From Adineta vaga (Eukaryota > Rotifera), in assembly GCA_021613535.1 (NCBI GenBank), contig CP075492.1:7750001-7814000 (forward strand): 64,000 nt of DNA, read 5' to 3'. Under the pieces are notes generated by a model. That model was not told where the DNA came from, made no database searches, and was given only the letters and a program-made list of their open reading frames with translations. This document shows positions 1 to 13,300 of this stretch, in pieces. A program made the translations under genes and the position numbers. How positions within the stretch are numbered: position 1 is the stretch's first letter; every line of letters starts with the position of its first letter.

Positions 1-3000
1 TGGAATTGGTGCTTGTCTTGAATATATTGAATTCTTTTCTATTACTTCACAAAACAAAGCTTTAGCAATTGTTGCGAATTGTTGTATTCATATTTTAACA
101 CGCAATGATTTCAATTGTATACGTGTTCATCTCGAAAATCTTTCTAATCGCTTACGATCGGATGATAAAAAAACAATTGAACATGTTTGTTCAATATTTT
201 CACGTTTAGTAGAAAATTTTCATCGAGATTCATTAATTTTACGTGAAATCGCATCTACTCAATTACTTAAAACACTACAAACTATGCTCGTTGTTCAACC
301 ATCTTTATTGAATAGTGTAACATTTGTTAGTATTATTCATATGTTTTATATTTTCTCTGCTTATTGTCCAATACTTGCTGTTACATTACTGAAAATGAAC
401 ATAGCCGATACAATTCTATGTCTTCTAACGGGTCCATCAGAAAGTAGATCATCGTCAAAAACAATACCAATTACATATAAATCAGCAGCATTATCAACGA
501 ATGAAGCAACTTCAGTCAATATCTCATCAGTACAACAAACAAACAGTATTGAACTTATTTCACGTACACCACAAGAATTGTATGAAATTGTTTCTTTAAT
601 CGGTGAAATGATGCCACGATTACCAAATGATGAACCATTATTTCAAATTGATCAATTATTTCGTCGTAATACATTATCAAATAGAACTTATGATCCTACT
701 TCTAATGGTTATACTCTCTGGCATTGGCAAGATGATCAAGGTATTGTTGCTTTTTCTGACGAATAGATACGCTTCTTGTGTAATTGTAAATATCGTCAGC
801 TACAATATTTGGCCATTAAGAAGATAACTTCGAGCGATTCACACCTTTCTTTCCAATAGATACCTTGAGGCAATAAATGTATTTTTTCTATATCAATTTT
901 ATCTCAATGTCGAAAGATGAATATTACTTTCTATTTGATAATATTAATGACTAATTAATTGCTATTCTTCTATTTTAGGTCAATTACGTCCCTATTCATT
1001 ACAAGATTCTCGTGCAATTGAACATGCTTGGCAACAACATGAAGAAGAAGTTCAATTAATGATATCTGGCCGTCATTATCTTATTGATTTACAACAATTA
1101 CAACAGATCAATGAAGAAACAAATCAAGCTCGATTTATTAAACGTTTTGTTACACCTGATACAAGTGAACCACCAACAGAGTATAAACATTAACAATTTC
1201 TATTCTTATTCGATAAATTCAACTTATCTTTTTGTTTTTAGTATCACTGATGAACCAACAAATACTCTACGTCAACCAACAACAACGACAGTTTCTAATT
1301 CCGATGCTCGAACTGAAATGATGAAAGATAATATGGAATTATATAGCTCATTTATACAATCATTATTCACTGTTCTCTATGAAGTTTACAATTCATCTGC
1401 TGGTCCAGCTGTTAAACATCGTTGTTTACAAGCAGTACTTCGTATGATATATTATTCTCCATCGGATTTACTTGAAATCATTTTAAAACAACAATCAATC
1501 TCATCTCATATTGCTTCTATGCTTGCTTCATCTGATTATCGAATTGTTGTTAGTGCTTTACAAATGGCAGAAATTCTTATGAAAAAATTACCACAAATAT
1601 TTTCGACATATTTTTATCGTGAAGGTGTTGTACATCAAATAGAAATCCTTATTGGTTTTGGTGTTGTTTCATCATCAAATTTAACTCTAGCCCGTAGTAG
1701 TCATACAAGTGGAAGTCGTAGTCAACTTGATCTTGCTCATTTAAATGAACATTCTTCCTCACAAATTGAGCCAATTGAAGAACAAATACCAAAAACAACG
1801 ACGACAGCAGCAGCAGCAGCAACAACAACAACAACAGCACGTCGATATTATACGACTTCGGAATCATATCCAACAACAACAAGAATTGAAACACGTTCAC
1901 AACGTGCTCGTCTTCCTAAAACATCTACTCGTTCAATGTTCGAAGATTTTTCATCAAGATCTTTAGTTGGACGAGAAACCGGTGCTTCATTTTCTACGGG
2001 ATCTCTCGATATTAATCTTGGTCGTGGACGACCGACACGTGGTGGCGCTAGTACCACTGCTAGTGTTCTTCCTCCACCAGTCCTCTTTCGACCAACATCA
2101 TCTTTTGATTCATCAACTTATTATCCTCGAACACCTGTTTATGTTCCATCACCTTATACTTATACATCGAGTGCACCCGTTGCTGCTTCTCTTATAAATC
2201 AAGTGACACCTCCACAACAATATCAAATTGTTTTATCATCTCAAGAAAAAGCGAAATTAAAAGACTGGATACAAAATCAAGCAAAAACATTTCGTTCGAC
2301 ATATTTTTCAAATAATTCTTCTACATCAAATCATGCTTTACAAATTATTGAACGTTTAGCATCAGCCGTTGACATATTACATGTTGGAAAAGAGTCGGTA
2401 GAAAATAGTAAAGCATTACGTGATATTGCTAATATCATTGCTAAAGGTGATGTTTCACCATTTGAAATGGTTCATAGTGGATTAATTACCAAATTATTTC
2501 AATATTTAACAGATAATATATCAATACCAAATGATCGGCCAGAACGATTGAAACAGTTTTTAAATATTTTTATTACTATACCAATTGAAAATGATGATGC
2601 AACTTTAAAACAATATCTCATTGAACTTCAACATAGTCAAATAAATCACGGAAAAACTCATCATCGAAATGAATATAATGTTTTAAGCCATTTGATTTCA
2701 AAATTACATGGATGTATCAATCAACTTGAACAATTTCCAATTCGAGGTAAATATTTCTGAATAAATTTCGTTATTGTATTTATAAATTTGATTCTTTTGT
2801 TTTTCTAGTCAACGATATTGCTGGTCGACCTGCTCATAGTTCAGCACTTCGTTTATTTACAACTCATCAATTAAAATGTAATCTTATTCGTCATCCACAA
2901 TGTAAAACATTGAAACAATGGAATAGTGGTCCGGTGAAAATAGATCCACTTGCACTTGTTTCAGCTATCGAAAAATATCTTCTTCTACGTGGTATTGCTA

Positions 3001-5880
3001 ATAATACAATGGTGAGTAATAAAACAATTTAATTCAATAGTTTAAATCGTTCGTCATCAACTGTTCGAATCTATTCCATGGAGAAAAGACTTGTCTTTCT
3101 AACTGAATTTCTATTTGACAGTTTAAGAAGAAATATTTTCTCCGAAAATGAAATTTCAAGCATCATTGATCACTATTCTTTATCGATTAATAATGATAAC
3201 CAATGGGAAAATATGCTTATGCTACATGTTCGTTTGTTTTTTCTTTGTTTATTATATAGGATGATCCATCGAATACAATGGATGATGAAGAAAGTGAAGT
3301 ATCAAATGAATCGGACGCAGAAGATGTTATCAATGTTTTAGCACGTTCATCAACAATGAGATTAGAATTTTTAATTAATGATCATATTATTCCACATAAT
3401 ATGACCATTTATCAAGCAGTTCGATTATATAGTAGTATTCCATCACAACGAACACGGTAAGATCTATGATGATATAGAAAAAAAGAATTAATAGTTGTTA
3501 TTTTAGTGATAATGAATCAGAAACCGATAATGATGAATCGATATTTTCATCTTCGGCATTATGGACACGTGTACATACAATTAATTATCGACAAGCAAGT
3601 CATACATCATCGACAGTACCTGCTGTTAATACTGCTATCGGTGGTGCAAGTGCTACAGCATCATCGAGTCGTTTACGACGAACAACACATTCACATAATT
3701 CATCGAAAAAATCCATTAAAACTCCAAAACGTACTTCAATACTTCCAATTGTTGATGAATTATGGATTAATGGTCATTGTCCTATACCAAAATCATTACT
3801 AACATCAGCACTCAACGAATCTATTTCATCCATGTTAACAATCAATGATTTATCATTAAATGCCATCTTTCTTCTTCGAATATTGAATGGTTTACATCTC
3901 TATTGGTATGATCTTTTCTATGATACAAATACAATATTAAATCATCAAAATTCCATATTAACATTAACATCAAAAAATGAATTCTATTCAGCAAAATTAA
4001 CTTCAAAAGTTAATCGACAATTACAAGATCCTGTTGTAATTATGATGGGTCAAATACCATCATGGATTACAGAAATGGGTTATTCATGTTCATTTTTATT
4101 TCCATTTGAAACTCGACAAATGCTTTTTTATCCATGTGCCTTTGATCGTGAACGTGCAATGCAACGGCTTTTAGATAGTTCAGATATTTTAACACAACAA
4201 CATAATAATGATCAAACTGAACGACAATCCATCATTCCAAGAATTGAAAGAAAGAAAGTACAATTATCACGAGGAAATATTCTACCTGAAATGGAAAAAA
4301 TTCTTGATAATTGGAATTCAAAACATTTCTTAGAAGTTCAATATGAAGATGAAGTAAATTCATCAAAGATCAAATCGATTATCTATGTAAAAATCTTTTA
4401 TATTTAGGTTGGTTTTGGTCTTGGACCAACACTCGAAGCATATTCATTACTATCGAAAGAATTACAAAAGAATGGAATGGAATTATGGAGAACAGATAAG
4501 ATTTTTGATACAATAAAAGGTAATTAGTTACTTGTGAAATGATTTGAAGTGTATTAATAAATTTTTATCTGTTCTTCATAGATAAAGATACAATCATACC
4601 AGAATATGTTGATAATCGCCATAGTATTTATCCTGCACCGTTTGGTCGAAATGCAAAAGCAAGTATTATAACGAAAATACGTCAGAAATTTAAGTTTATT
4701 GGTAAATTCATGGCGAAAGCATTGATGGATACGAGAATGGTAAAACTTTTCTTTTTATTTCGTTTGAAATATCAAATTGTTTTTTTTCCATCTAGATTGA
4801 TATGCCATTTAGTATTGTTTTTTATAAATGGATATTAGGACAAGAAGAATCATTAAATCTTGAAGATTTAATACATATTGATATAAATCTTTATGAACAA
4901 TTTAAAAAATTACAATCTATTGTTCATATACGTGATAAACTTATGATACAAAATCAAACCACGAATAAACAATCGACAACAAAAAAACGTTTGAAATCTA
5001 GAGATGATTGTCAAATAGAAAATTCTCCATGTACAAATAGTTTTGATGAAAATGACGAACGATTATATCTTGATGGTTGTAAAATTGATGATCTATCGTT
5101 AGTATTTACATTACCTGGTTATTCAAATATTGAATTGAAAAGAAATGGAAAAGATTGTTTAGTAACCATATATAATCTCGATGAATATATTAATGTAAGT
5201 TTAGTTAAAAATATATAGAATGTTTGTAATCTCTCTTTTGATTTTAGTTGGTTGTCTATTGGACATTAGTCGAAGGTGTTCGACGTCAATTTGAATCGTT
5301 TCGTGATGGTTTTAATTCTATCTTTCCTATTCATCATTTGAAATGTTTTTATCCTGATGAAGTATGTGAAATTTTATGAGAGAATGTTGATGTTTAGTTT
5401 GAAATTTGGTTTAGCTTCATCAAGTCTTTTGTGGTAGTGGATCAACTGAACTTTGGGATCTGAAAGTTTTACTTGAATCAACACGTTGTGATCATGGATA
5501 TAATTTGAATAGTCGTGCTGTAAAATGGCTTTTTGATATTATGATTAATTTTGATATTGATGAACAACGAGCATTCATACAATTTGTAACTGGTAGTCCA
5601 CGATTACCTGTCGGAGGTAAATTCTATGCAATTTTCAAGGAAAATTCAGATATTTCATTGATAAATTCTTGTAGGCTTTCGAATGTTACATCCACCGTTA
5701 ACAATTGTACGAAAAACAGCGGAAAATAATAGTGATAATAACAATCCTGATCTTTTCTTACCAAGTGTAATGACCTGTGTCAACTATCTCAAACTGCCAG
5801 ATTATTCATCAAAAGAAATCATGAAAGCAAAACTGACAACTGCAATACGAGATGGACAATATGCATTTTTACTTTCGTGA
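1..5880 (+). CDS. TRIP12: TRIP12 HECT-type E3 ubiquitin ligase (5' end outside window)
   Basis: HECT E3 ligase of the ubiquitin-fusion-degradation and chromatin/DNA-damage pathways, nuclear in animals. Reading starts at base 2 in mid-protein. Twelve exons can be joined (donors near 741, 1181, 2747, 3012, 3457, 4354, 4520, 4740, 5195, 5362, 5617), giving about 1,630 residues. In order: armadillo-like helices (2-640); a WWE domain (about 700-1150, LWHWQDDQG continuing into the next exon), which in the family binds poly-ADP-ribose; a low-complexity Thr/Ser/Ala linker (1780-2240); a conserved middle region with KIDPLALV and MTVYQAVR-like motifs; and the HECT domain (about 4330-5880). The catalytic cysteine is the tgt at 5776-5778 inside [18 protein letters not shown], which is almost identical to vertebrate TRIP12. 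No broken frame was seen. The N-terminal disordered part lies outside. The identification is secure because all the domains are collinear with TRIP12. Confidence 0.96.
1800..1840 (+). repeat. GCA/ACA trinucleotide tract in TRIP12 coding sequence
   Basis: An imperfect run of gca and aca triplets encodes alternating Thr and Ala blocks in the disordered linker of TRIP12. Length variation here would keep the frame. Confidence 0.8.
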
Positions 5881-6110
5881 ACATTTTCTTGTTTGTACAG
5901 AAAAACTCTATGTTTATCTATGTATACATATATTCTAAGATTTTCTTTTTCTGTTCCATTTCTCATTGTTTCCATGCGCGCTTCGATAAAACTGCATATA
6001 CCTCCGAAATAACAAAAAAAAGTACTAAGATATATCATGATTGACGATCATTTAATCAAAGAGTAAAAGATAAAGATTATGTTCTATGTAGTTATTTCGT
6101 TTTGATCAAC

Positions 6111-6152
<42 letters not shown>

Positions 6153-6634
6153 ATATGTAGTTTTGGTTCTTTTCCTTTATTTGGCCATCTATTATTCTGT
6201 TCCTTTTTATCGATGTTAAACTTCTCTAGTTATTTTCTCTTCTTTAATTATAAAACAAAAACAAACTTCAAACTAAACATTCTCTTATTTGAATAAGTAC
6301 ATGGAAATTCTAGTAGTTTTCTTTTGTGTTATTCTAGATAATAAGATTTCAAAATTCTTCGAAGAAAAGTATAATCTCTTGGAATTGAAAAAGGTCAGTA
6401 AAGATGTTTCATTTCATCGTTATAATAAACGCAATGAACATAGTGCCCTCTTTATATTGAATGTTATTGGTTTAAATACAGAACAGAACAATCCAATAGA
6501 AATAAGAAATGTATAGGAAGGATAGACGATGGATGGAAATTTTTTAGTGTCATTCGAGTTTAGAAACTGTTTAGAAATTTTACTCTGACGAAATTCTATA
6601 TAGAAACTTCTCATTCTTCATTTAACTTGTTTAG
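5881..6634. other. Intergenic TRIP12-IWS1, with CT microsatellite
   Basis: No gene is visible. The stretch should hold the TRIP12 3' UTR and the IWS1 promoter or 5' leader. I found no AATAAA soon after the TRIP12 stop. It contains a CT microsatellite (6114-6148) and one GCCATCT motif (6184-6190). It ends in a splice-acceptor-like sequence that touches the IWS1 ATG. Confidence 0.6.
6114..6148. repeat. (CT)n microsatellite, about 17 units
   Basis: Uninterrupted TC/CT dinucleotide run read directly from the sequence, between TRIP12 and IWS1. Confidence 0.97.
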
Positions 6635-9084
6635 ATGAGTCAAGCACCAAATCCATTCACTCAAGCAGCTAGTCAAGGTTATGGTGATTTTGCTCCAACA
6701 ATAGATGATGCTGATGAAGATGAAAACCATGTAGATGATGAAGAACAACAACAACAACAAGACGATGAAGTAGAAGGACCACAATCACCCGAACCTGAAG
6801 AACATGAAACAGATGAACATGGTGCGTTCATCTTTTTTTCCGAATAGATAATGTACAAAATAATTGTTTTATCGTAGGTTTTACTCAAACTCAAGAACGC
6901 TCATATCCAACTGGTATTGAATCTCCGGATGAAGATGAGAATGCAGATCAAATAGAAACATCTGATCACGAAGAAGAAGAAGAACAACAACAACAACAAC
7001 AACCGGAGAATGACGAGGATGATGATGATGATGAAGAAGCAGCAGCAGCAGGACCGAGCTCACCTCCAAATGAAGAGGAAGATGCATCGAACGATCAAGA
7101 AGAGGAAGATGTTGAAGATATAAGGAAAAAGCAATCACGTCGTCGTGTCCAAATTATGAACGATTCTGACAATGAAGATGAACCACAAATTGAATCAACC
7201 AGTGTCGTTAGTAAAGACAAGAATCGTAGTTTTCTCAATCAATTTGTGTAAATATATTTTTTACAACGGAAGATTGCATTTAATTGATGATTTTTTTTCT
7301 AGTACAAAACCTGAACATTCACCTAAGAAACATAAAAAACGTCATAGTGATGAACATCGACATCATCATGAGAAAAAATCCAAACGTTTTCGAAAAACGT
7401 CTGATGATGAAGAAAATTCTGGAAATGAAGAAGAAAAAGAAAAAGAAACGGACAATGTCGAAGCAACGTATGTTTAATATATGAAAAACGGTTGAGTATA
7501 AAACTAACAAGATATAATTTGTATTTAGATCTGATGTTGAAGATGTAGTCGATGATATTTTTGGTAAAGATGTCAATGAAAATGAGGTATCTATAAAATG
7601 CTTTTCTTTTCTCTGGCTAATTGAATTTCAAATGTCACTTAGGATGGAGATAATGATGATAAAGAAGAAGCTGCTGCTGAATTACGAGATCTTCAGGATG
7701 ATGAAGCAGTACAAGAAGAAGAAGATGAAGAAGGTGCTGACCAACAACAACAACATTATGATGCTGAAGAAGATGATGATGATGAATTAGCACAGAATGT
7801 CAAAAGTTCGAAAGGAAAAAGGTATGTAAATCAAATGAATAAAATTTAAACAAGAAACAAAATGTTTTTCTTATTTAGTAATATTGTTTATGATATTGAT
7901 TTATATTTGGAAAAGAAAGCTGAAAGACGTCGTGGCAATCGTCGTCGTGGTGGAAATCGTGGTGATGTGATTGATCTCGCTGGTCCAGATGCCGATAAGT
8001 TTGTTTCGAAATTAATTGATCAAATGAAAATAGCTACAGAAGAAGATCGAATATTCAATAAAAGTCGACAACCAGCGACGGCTAAACTTTTATTATTACC
8101 ATTAATCGAACAACATCTTTATCGAGCTGATTTAACTGAAATCTTTCTCGACAATGGAGTTTTAACAGTGTTCAAAGTAAGACATAAACTAAAACAATGA
8201 TTTCTGAAAGAAAAACGAAATTCATTTTTTAATCTAATTTCTAGGATTGGCTCAGTCCTTTACCAGATAAAAGTTTACCAAATATTAAAATTCGTGAATC
8301 AATAATTAAAATACTTCAACAAGTATGTTCGATTAGTTTACAAGAACTTGTCTATTATTCTAGTATAGTTTGGAGGAATAAATGTTGATGCATTACGTGA
8401 TAGTGGAATTGGTAAAGCTCTCATGTATTTATATAAACATCCACGAGAAACTAAAGAAAATAAAATAAAACTAATCAAAATTATTCGTAAATATTCACAT
8501 TGATTTCTTTTATTCAAATAGATAAACATTTTCTCATTCATTTAGATGATTGGGCACGACCAATATTTAATTTAGATACAGATTATAAACATCTCACACG
8601 TGAAGAACGACAACAACGTGATGCTGATCAAGCTTCACTCAAACGACAAACATCTCAAACAGGCAAACCTAAAAACCGAAGTGCTGATATGGATTTACCA
8701 TTTGCGAGTAACAAGTATGTACGAGTTTTTATTCACTTTGTCTTATAAAAAAACCGAATGTTATTCTACTGGAATTTTTTTAGACGGCAAGGCAACGATG
8801 ATGAAATGGATGAAGAAGATTGTCCACGTGCTCGTGTACCACGGCCATCGAATAAGGATTATGTTGTACGTCCTGTTTCGACAGTTGACTATTCAGACAA
8901 AAAGGTTTTTATATCATCTTTCCAATCATTCAAATTCCTTCTGTTGTTTTTATAGGGTGATGGAAAAAAGAGATCTATATCCCGTTTGGATGAACTTAAA
9001 CGACGTCAGCAAGATCGCAAACGACTTTCAAAACCCATGTCTATAGTCAAACTTAGTATTGAAGGAAATAAAATGCACTTATAA
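6635..9084 (+). CDS. IWS1: IWS1 transcription elongation factor (SPT6-interacting)
   Basis: IWS1 binds SPT6 on elongating RNA polymerase II and links elongation to mRNA processing and export. Eleven exons join in frame (about 620 residues; the human protein is about 820). The N-terminal half (6635-7820) is extremely acidic, Asp/Glu/Gln-rich, with a basic [20 protein letters not shown] patch, as expected for the disordered partner-binding half. The TFIIS-N/LW-type helical domain (7879-8680) is well conserved: [61 protein letters not shown] and [20 protein letters not shown]. The basic C-terminus with [16 protein letters not shown] also matches the family. The first ATG is chosen because a T-rich acceptor (ttgtttag) sits directly before it, implying a spliced or trans-spliced leader. 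The acceptor at 8368 (tatag) rather than 8363 keeps the conserved FGGINVDAL frame. Confidence 0.95.
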
Positions 9085-9289
9085 GCCGAAAAAAGACATA
9101 GACATTCGAATTTTCTTTGTTTGTTTTCTTTTCTATGTGTTCAATTGAGAAAAAAGGAAAAAAAATAACATTCATGTCAATATGTATCTCTTTCGTTTTT
9201 GTATTTATTTTTCGTTTCTTCTGGACTAAAACAAAATCTAATCTATTCAAATCTAGATTTGTTTTGATTGAAAAGAAAAAAGAAAGAAA

Positions 9290-9737
9290 ATGACGATTAA
9301 TGGTGGTTTTGCATTGAATGGAAATCAATCCTTTCAAAGTGTCACTGGATCACCTCTCGAAATGTGTTCAAATTCACCATTAACTGGTTACTTTCGTAAT
9401 GGTATTGATCTTCTAATAAAGATTGTTTTATCTTTCCTTATTTTGAGGTTTTTGTGCTACATGTCCCGATGATTATGGTTTACATACTGTTTGTGCACAA
9501 ATGACACAAGAATTTCTTGATTTTACACGTTCGAAAGGAAATGATTTGTCGACACCATATCCACCTTCATTTCCAGGTCTTAAAGAAGGAGATAAATGGT
9601 GTTTATGTGCCTCACGTTGGTTTGAAGCATTTCAAGTTGGAAAAGCTCCAAATATTTTCGCTCGAGCGACAAATTCAGCAAATTTACAACAAGAACAAAT
9701 TAGTAGCTTACTTTCAAAAGCAATCGATTTAGCATAA
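9290..9737 (+). CDS. DUF2237 family protein
   Basis: A small Cys-rich protein of about 133 residues in two exons (9290-9401 and 9448-9737; the 46-bp intron splits a Gly codon). The joined protein carries the DUF2237 signature: a GSPLEMCSNSPLTGYFRNG start, an FCATCPDDYGLHTVCAQMT block, then GNDLSTPYPPSFPGLKEGD and WCLCASRWFEAF. The family has no known function. I know it mainly from bacteria, with scattered eukaryotic members, so an old horizontal origin is possible but unproven. The intron and local AT-rich codon use show it is resident in this genome. It lies 205 bp after IWS1 on the same strand, and I found no AATAAA between them. Confidence 0.9.
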
Positions 9738-10315
9738 CAAACAATAAGCGAATTCTCTGTATTTTATTGTAATAATCAAGCAGAAAGTTTTATTTAAAAA
9801 AACACGGATTGGATGAACCTACTGATTAGTAAGATTAACTATTTGTTGAGCGCAAAGATATGTTTTTGATAGAATGCAAGAAAATAGTCATGAGCAAAAG
9901 TAAGACACATGTATTCATAGGATAAATTTGCTTTCAACGTTATATAAAGAACTGCATCCATGTTATCTTCATGTTCTAATCATACATACATTCTTAATAG
10001 AAAGTGAAATATGAAGAGATATGATACTTTAATACTCGACAGAAAAAACGGTTCTTTCTTTTTCAAGTACAAGTAGTTGTCCGTTAATTTGAATTTTTAG
10101 TGCATAGTATGCATGCCGTATCGTTGAACATATTCACTGGAAAAGCTATAACCGAGAGTGGCGGATGATTGGAAATATTAACATTTTTGAAAACTCTTAT
10201 CATAATATACTGACGAATACTGTTTTAATTAAGTAGATAAATGAACATATATGACACAAAATAAACACAAAACGATTTGCAAAACAACATTATAAAAGTA
10301 TTACGCATGAATAGG
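9738..10315. other. Intergenic DUF2237-polycystin (convergent ends)
   Basis: Space between two converging genes. On the minus strand AATAAA-type signals (read as tttatt near 9764 and 9789) could end the polycystin mRNA, which would give it a 3' UTR of about 530 bases. No other gene was seen. Confidence 0.5.
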
Positions 10316-13300
10316 TCATTTCATTGTATCCAGTGAAGTATTACTCAACGTAGAGGTCGAATGTCTTTTTTGACTGATATACACCTAAATAGACAAAGTT
10401 AGTTAGTAATCTTTAGTATAAATTTATCTTACTCGATTTAGTGCTTCAAACAATTGATCAATTTTCTTAGGAAATGTTTCAACTGAATCAATATATTTTA
10501 CTCGTGATAGCTCATCATTGAATTTCATTTCACTGGATTTTCCTAATCCTAAAAACACCAAAGAAATTACTTCGTACAAAATAATACAACTATCAGTCTA
10601 TCTCACCGATCCATTGTCGGAACTTTTGAATCATATATTCCAATACAACTTCATCTTTATTGTTAGTGTTGGTATCGTCACGAACTACTCGAAAATTATC
10701 ACTGATAATGGTAACAAACATACTCATACAAACAAAGACGATCAATAAAATGAACAAACTAAAAGCAAATGGTCCAAGAAATGGTGCGGCATCTTGTAAT
10801 TCATGTGCATCGAATTTCATTAACATCATTTCAAATAACATTTGTGCTGTATGTAATAATGTTGAACAACTCCACAATTTACCAATAAATAATAAGTAAA
10901 ACAATGCAAGAAATGCCATAAATACAAAAGAAAACATTCCAAGGAATGAAATCAAATCTCGTCGTGCATGTTCTAATGTCTTTGTAAACAAAGACAAACG
11001 TCGATGAAATCGACAAAGACGAAGAAATTTCAATGTACCGAAAAAACAACAAAAACCAAGAAGATATGTTAAGACATCATTGATATAATTTGTCAATTGT
11101 AAATTTATATAAACATATCCATTCGTCTCTCGAAATCGATTACCAATCGATATTGATTGATGATATCGCCAGATATAAACACCTAAAACACCCCACGAAC
11201 AACCAATTATACCAACATCAACATAACTCCAAAAATGATGAAAATATGAACATTTCAAATGAAGAAATCGTCGAATTTCATGAATCATATTATAAATAAC
11301 AAATAACATATAAATTATTGTACAAATTAATTGAAATGTTGATGTAAAAACTAAATAAAACGATAAGATTCAATCAATTTACATCATAAAGATAAATTAA
11401 ACAAACTTTGAAATGAACTTGGTTCAAAACGATATTGTGAAATTAAACCACCTGTTGATAAAAATTCTGTTAGAAATATTCCTGAAGTAAATAAATCAAT
11501 ATTTGGATTATATAATGTTAATTGAATAAGTATTGCTCTTGTTTGTTGATCAATCCAATTCCATCGATGAAGTTCAGATAAATTACTTTGTAATTCATTC
11601 AATCGTCCACGATATTCATAAATAAATCCATTAGAACTATATGTTGCATGATTACCTATATACATATATTGATCAAATTTATTATTCAATTCATAAATAA
11701 ATGCTTGTTCAATTGATGAATTCAAATCTTCTCTTTTTCGATTAGTTTCATTTATCCAACCAATTTGAAATGATTGTTTTTCTTCATTTAACAAATTATA
11801 ATCTTCATTACATTTCGATGAAATTTTACTAAAACATAAATTCTTTTTCACACGTAATTGTCTCATTAAAACTCTTCCAATCAATCGATTTGATTTATCA
11901 TTTATAAAACCACTTAGATTTCTTGCTGCATTACCATTATACCATTCTTGTGCACGAATATTTGATACAAAACTTCTTTCTAACCAATTCCAATAATTAT
12001 CAATTGTTGAAATCTATTCATATACATATTTATATTTAGTTATTCAATTAAAACAATCAAATTACTTTTCGATAATCTATATCGATTTGTCGAGAATTTA
12101 AAAAGAATTTTTCTAAATGATTTACTTGAAAAAATGCATTTGAATTTATATTTGAATAAGTTATCAAATAAATCAATGTTAAATAACAAATATAATTCAA
12201 TGTTTCACGAATAATTTCCCACATTCGAATCTCTTTCAAACGAATATCACGAGCATTTATTAATTCATCTTCATTTAAACGATTAACATCATTTCGATTT
12301 CGATTTCGATTTCGATTAATCAATGAAGATACTTTCTAAATTTATTAAATAATCTTTTATATTTAAATTAAATATTTAATCAATAAAATAAATAACCTGT
12401 GATGAATGAAGATATTCTTCATTTGAATTTAGATTAAAATCATTTTCATCTTCGAAATATTCAGCTGCTTCTTTATCTTTATCAGATTTACGAATAAAAA
12501 ATGCAAAAAAGATTGCTAATGCAATGATCTAGAAAAAAAGAATAAGAATAACAATGATTAAATAACTTTCTTATACAAAAAAACAAAATCATCTTACTTT
12601 CAATGGTTGAATAAGTAAAATCGATGAAAAGAATCCACTTACAAGTGATGTTAACCATTTTTGTATTTTAACATCACCAAATTCAATTCCACGAACAATT
12701 ATAAAAAATGATGAAACAATAATTATTAGAAATGATAAACCATATGCAATAAAAATATACCACCATGGAAAAATTAATCTTCGTCGTTTCTTTGTTGTTA
12801 ATTCAATTCTAAATATAATTAAACAAATAATATTCAACAATCTTTCGTTCGTTCATTTTCTTTCATTAACAAACTTTTTAATTGGTTCTTGTTTGAGTTT
12901 TACAAGTGTTTTATACAATGGAGATTGATCATCTTTACATTGACGAAGTGAAATTCGTCGAAATAATTCAATCAATAATAAACTTGGAATAAATGAAAGA
13001 AGTTCAACAATAATACCAATACTAATCTAAACATTTGATTTTAAAAATAAAAATGTTTTTCTTTATCATTTAAATTTGAGAAAAGAATTTCTACTTGTTC
13101 ACGAGTTAGAAGAAATGGTCCAAATGAAAGACTTCCTGTTATTTGATTTGCTTTTGCATTATTCATTTGATCATAATAGAGAATATTCAACAACATTGAA
13201 GTAAATAATAATACAAAACAACATGTACATCGTTGAACACGAGTAAATTTATTTGATGGTGGACGAGAAAAGATTGAAAACCATAAATGACCTTCAGACA

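Noticed and set aside
6102-6296. Frame with a long Ser-Leu repeat
   Set aside because: Produced entirely by the CT microsatellite; no splice sites or domain.
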